The position numbers were made by a program, and so were the translations under genes. This document shows positions 62,471 through 64,000 of a DNA stretch of 64,000 nt, one piece after another. The DNA comes from Antitrichia curtipendula. Its lineage: Eukaryota; Streptophyta; Bryopsida; Hypnales; Leucodontaceae. Under the pieces are notes generated by a model. That model was not told where the DNA came from and did no database searches. It saw only the letters and a list, made by a program, of their open reading frames with translations. The stretch is taken from NCBI GenBank assembly GCA_951230915.1, contig OX579638.1, positions 31,100,322-31,164,321 on the forward strand, written 5' to 3'. Numbering within the stretch: the first letter of the stretch is position 1; each line of letters starts with the position of its first letter.

Positions 62471-63466
62471 CCTATTTGTGCCATGTGACAATCTATGCCA
62501 CATAGTGGTCACTATGTATCAACAAAGTGCATTTGAAAATTGGAAATGTACAGTAAGGTCTACTTCATTTATGAATTGCCAATTTGATGCATTCAATTTT
62601 TTTTTAATAATGTATAGTATAATTGGTAGATTTTGGTAAGTATAATTATCATTGCATCCTTGCATAATCCCAATCAAGCATACCAAATTTCAGTTTCAAA
62701 AAAACAAAATTTCATTTTTGGTGAATTTTTGAAGTCAATTTTCATGGTTTAATTTAATATTTTATTGAAAACAATTGGTGTTGATTTTTTTTCAATTCAA
62801 TTGGATAGATGTATAGGGAACATCCATATGCACGTCTTTCAAATTAAAAAAACACCCCATTAAGTAACAAAAATATAATCTAGGAAGAATTCAACGTGAG
62901 GCGTCATATGACCAAACTTTGCGAAACATATATCTCTATATTTTAATTGGGTTTTGGCAAAGTAATTGTACCATTATGATCAAATGTACAAAATTAGTTA
63001 CAAAGTGAGGATCAGATACCAAAATCTAGTTAAAATACAAAGATATCTATTTCACAAAGTTTGGTCATAAGACACCTCATATTAAATTCTTCCTAGAGGG
63101 AATTATGAATTTTTTTTTGGAGAATGATGCTTGTTGAAGGAAAGATGTGCATATAGATATTCCCTACATATCTATTCAATCAAATTAAAAATTTCATCAC
63201 CCATTGTTTTCAATAAAATATTAAGTAAAACCATGAAAATTGACTTCAAAATTTTCACCAAAAATAGAAGTTTTCTTTTTTGAAATTGAAATTTGGTATG
63301 CTTGATTGGCATTGCACAAGAATTGAGTGTTAATTATACAAGACCAAAAATTCCCAATTTTTTGATATTTATACTATGCAATAAAAATTGGAATGTCTCA
63401 AATTGACAGTTTGTAAATGAAGTAGACCTTACTGTACACTATTGATACATATTGGCACAAATAAAG
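62471..63466. mobile_element. About 1 kb fold-back element
   Basis: Two arms of about 450-490 bases are inverted copies around 62968. Left marks are TACAGTAAGGTCTACTTCAT, AAAATTTCATTTTTGGTGAA and GACCAAACTTTG. Right marks are ATGAAGTAGACCTTACTGTA, TTCACCAAAAATAGAAG and CAAAGTTTGGTC. The tips are CTATTTGTGCCA and TGGCACAAATAAAG. A transcript would form a very long hairpin. Confidence 0.85.
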
Positions 63467-64000
63467 TAGCTTTTGAATCCAATTAGCATGTGAAATAGAA
63501 TCATGATGGTGAGAGTGATTTTTCATCACATTCTTCAGTAGTGCGTGCTTGGCTTGCTCCTTTTATCAATGTAGCATCAAAGACGAATCGATCACTTAAA
63601 TAATGTGAGAGCAAGTAATGTCAACAATCATGTGATCCTAAGACTATAAGTTATCATTGATTAGAATCAAGTGGTATGTATTTTAAAGACTTGCTACTTT
63701 TGAGTTGTAATACAACTTATGACTTGAGTGGACTTGCTCCACTCACCTCAGTGAGAGATTTCAGCAGCATGGCCACCCACAGATCGAAGGAGAAGAACTT
63801 CGGTCCATCATGTGTAACATACTGATCTCTTTTCTTTTCTTTTCTTTTCATGTTTTTTTTTTTCCCATTTCATTGTGTCGTGTTGTGAAATAGCGCACAA
63901 TGGAATTGAAATCGACTGCCATACAGAATCCATGAACAGCCTTGTTCTGCACTGTAAGGTAATAAGGTAGACAAGCCTATTACCACCCTGATTTGCGATC
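63467..64000. other. Right edge of window, no gene seen
   Basis: Contains a TTTTC microsatellite near 63829-63848. The last 200 bases are GC-richer and may approach a gene outside the window. Confidence 0.4.

Overview
The window is nuclear DNA of a plant-lineage (streptophyte) eukaryote. The evidence is split genes with GT-AG introns, a receptor-like kinase, a plant-type leucine-rich-repeat extensin, an Arabidopsis-type telomere-like motif (TTTAGGG) and several plant MITE types. Long AT-rich intergenic DNA separates a few more GC-rich genes. I cannot fix the species; a bryophyte, lycophyte or streptophyte alga is possible.

Three protein-coding genes are well supported. (1) Positions 3-2627 (+) hold the 3' part of a receptor-like protein kinase, in seven phase-compatible exons; its 5' part lies outside the window. 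(2) Positions 9509-11225 (-) hold a five-exon gene that I assembled from splice sites and recognise as a plant homologue of the ribosome maturation factor AIRIM/C1orf109. (3) Positions 25348-28195 (-) hold a two-exon gene for a secreted wall protein with the order signal peptide, leucine-rich repeats, hydroxyproline-rich extensin region, C-type lectin domain and EGF-like module. The last two domains are not part of ordinary LRX proteins. A fourth, unidentified gene is suggested by two phase-matched exons at 58903-59566 (+).

Most of the rest is mobile or repetitive. At least six families of 0.2-1 kb non-autonomous elements are bounded by TTAA and have inverted ends of the CCCCTAAA, CCCTTGAAAGG or CACCGCCCAAGGC kind. 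One copy (45442-46383) sits inside another (45182-47055), and the relative of the host element at 5915-6908 gives the unoccupied site. A decayed 7.35 kb DNA transposon (14796-22146) carries coding remnants, a dimeric ~98-bp satellite, a fold-back element and a nested TTAA element. Other features include a MULE-type MITE with a 9-bp target duplication (39244-39489), Stowaway-like MITEs, a ~1 kb fold-back (62471-63466) and a 52-bp tandem repeat (8489-8698).

The genes show no operon-like or pathway relation. The kinase and the LRX-lectin could both act at the cell surface, but the sequence does not link them. The AIRIM gene has a telo-box-like motif upstream, which fits known plant ribosome-biogenesis promoters.
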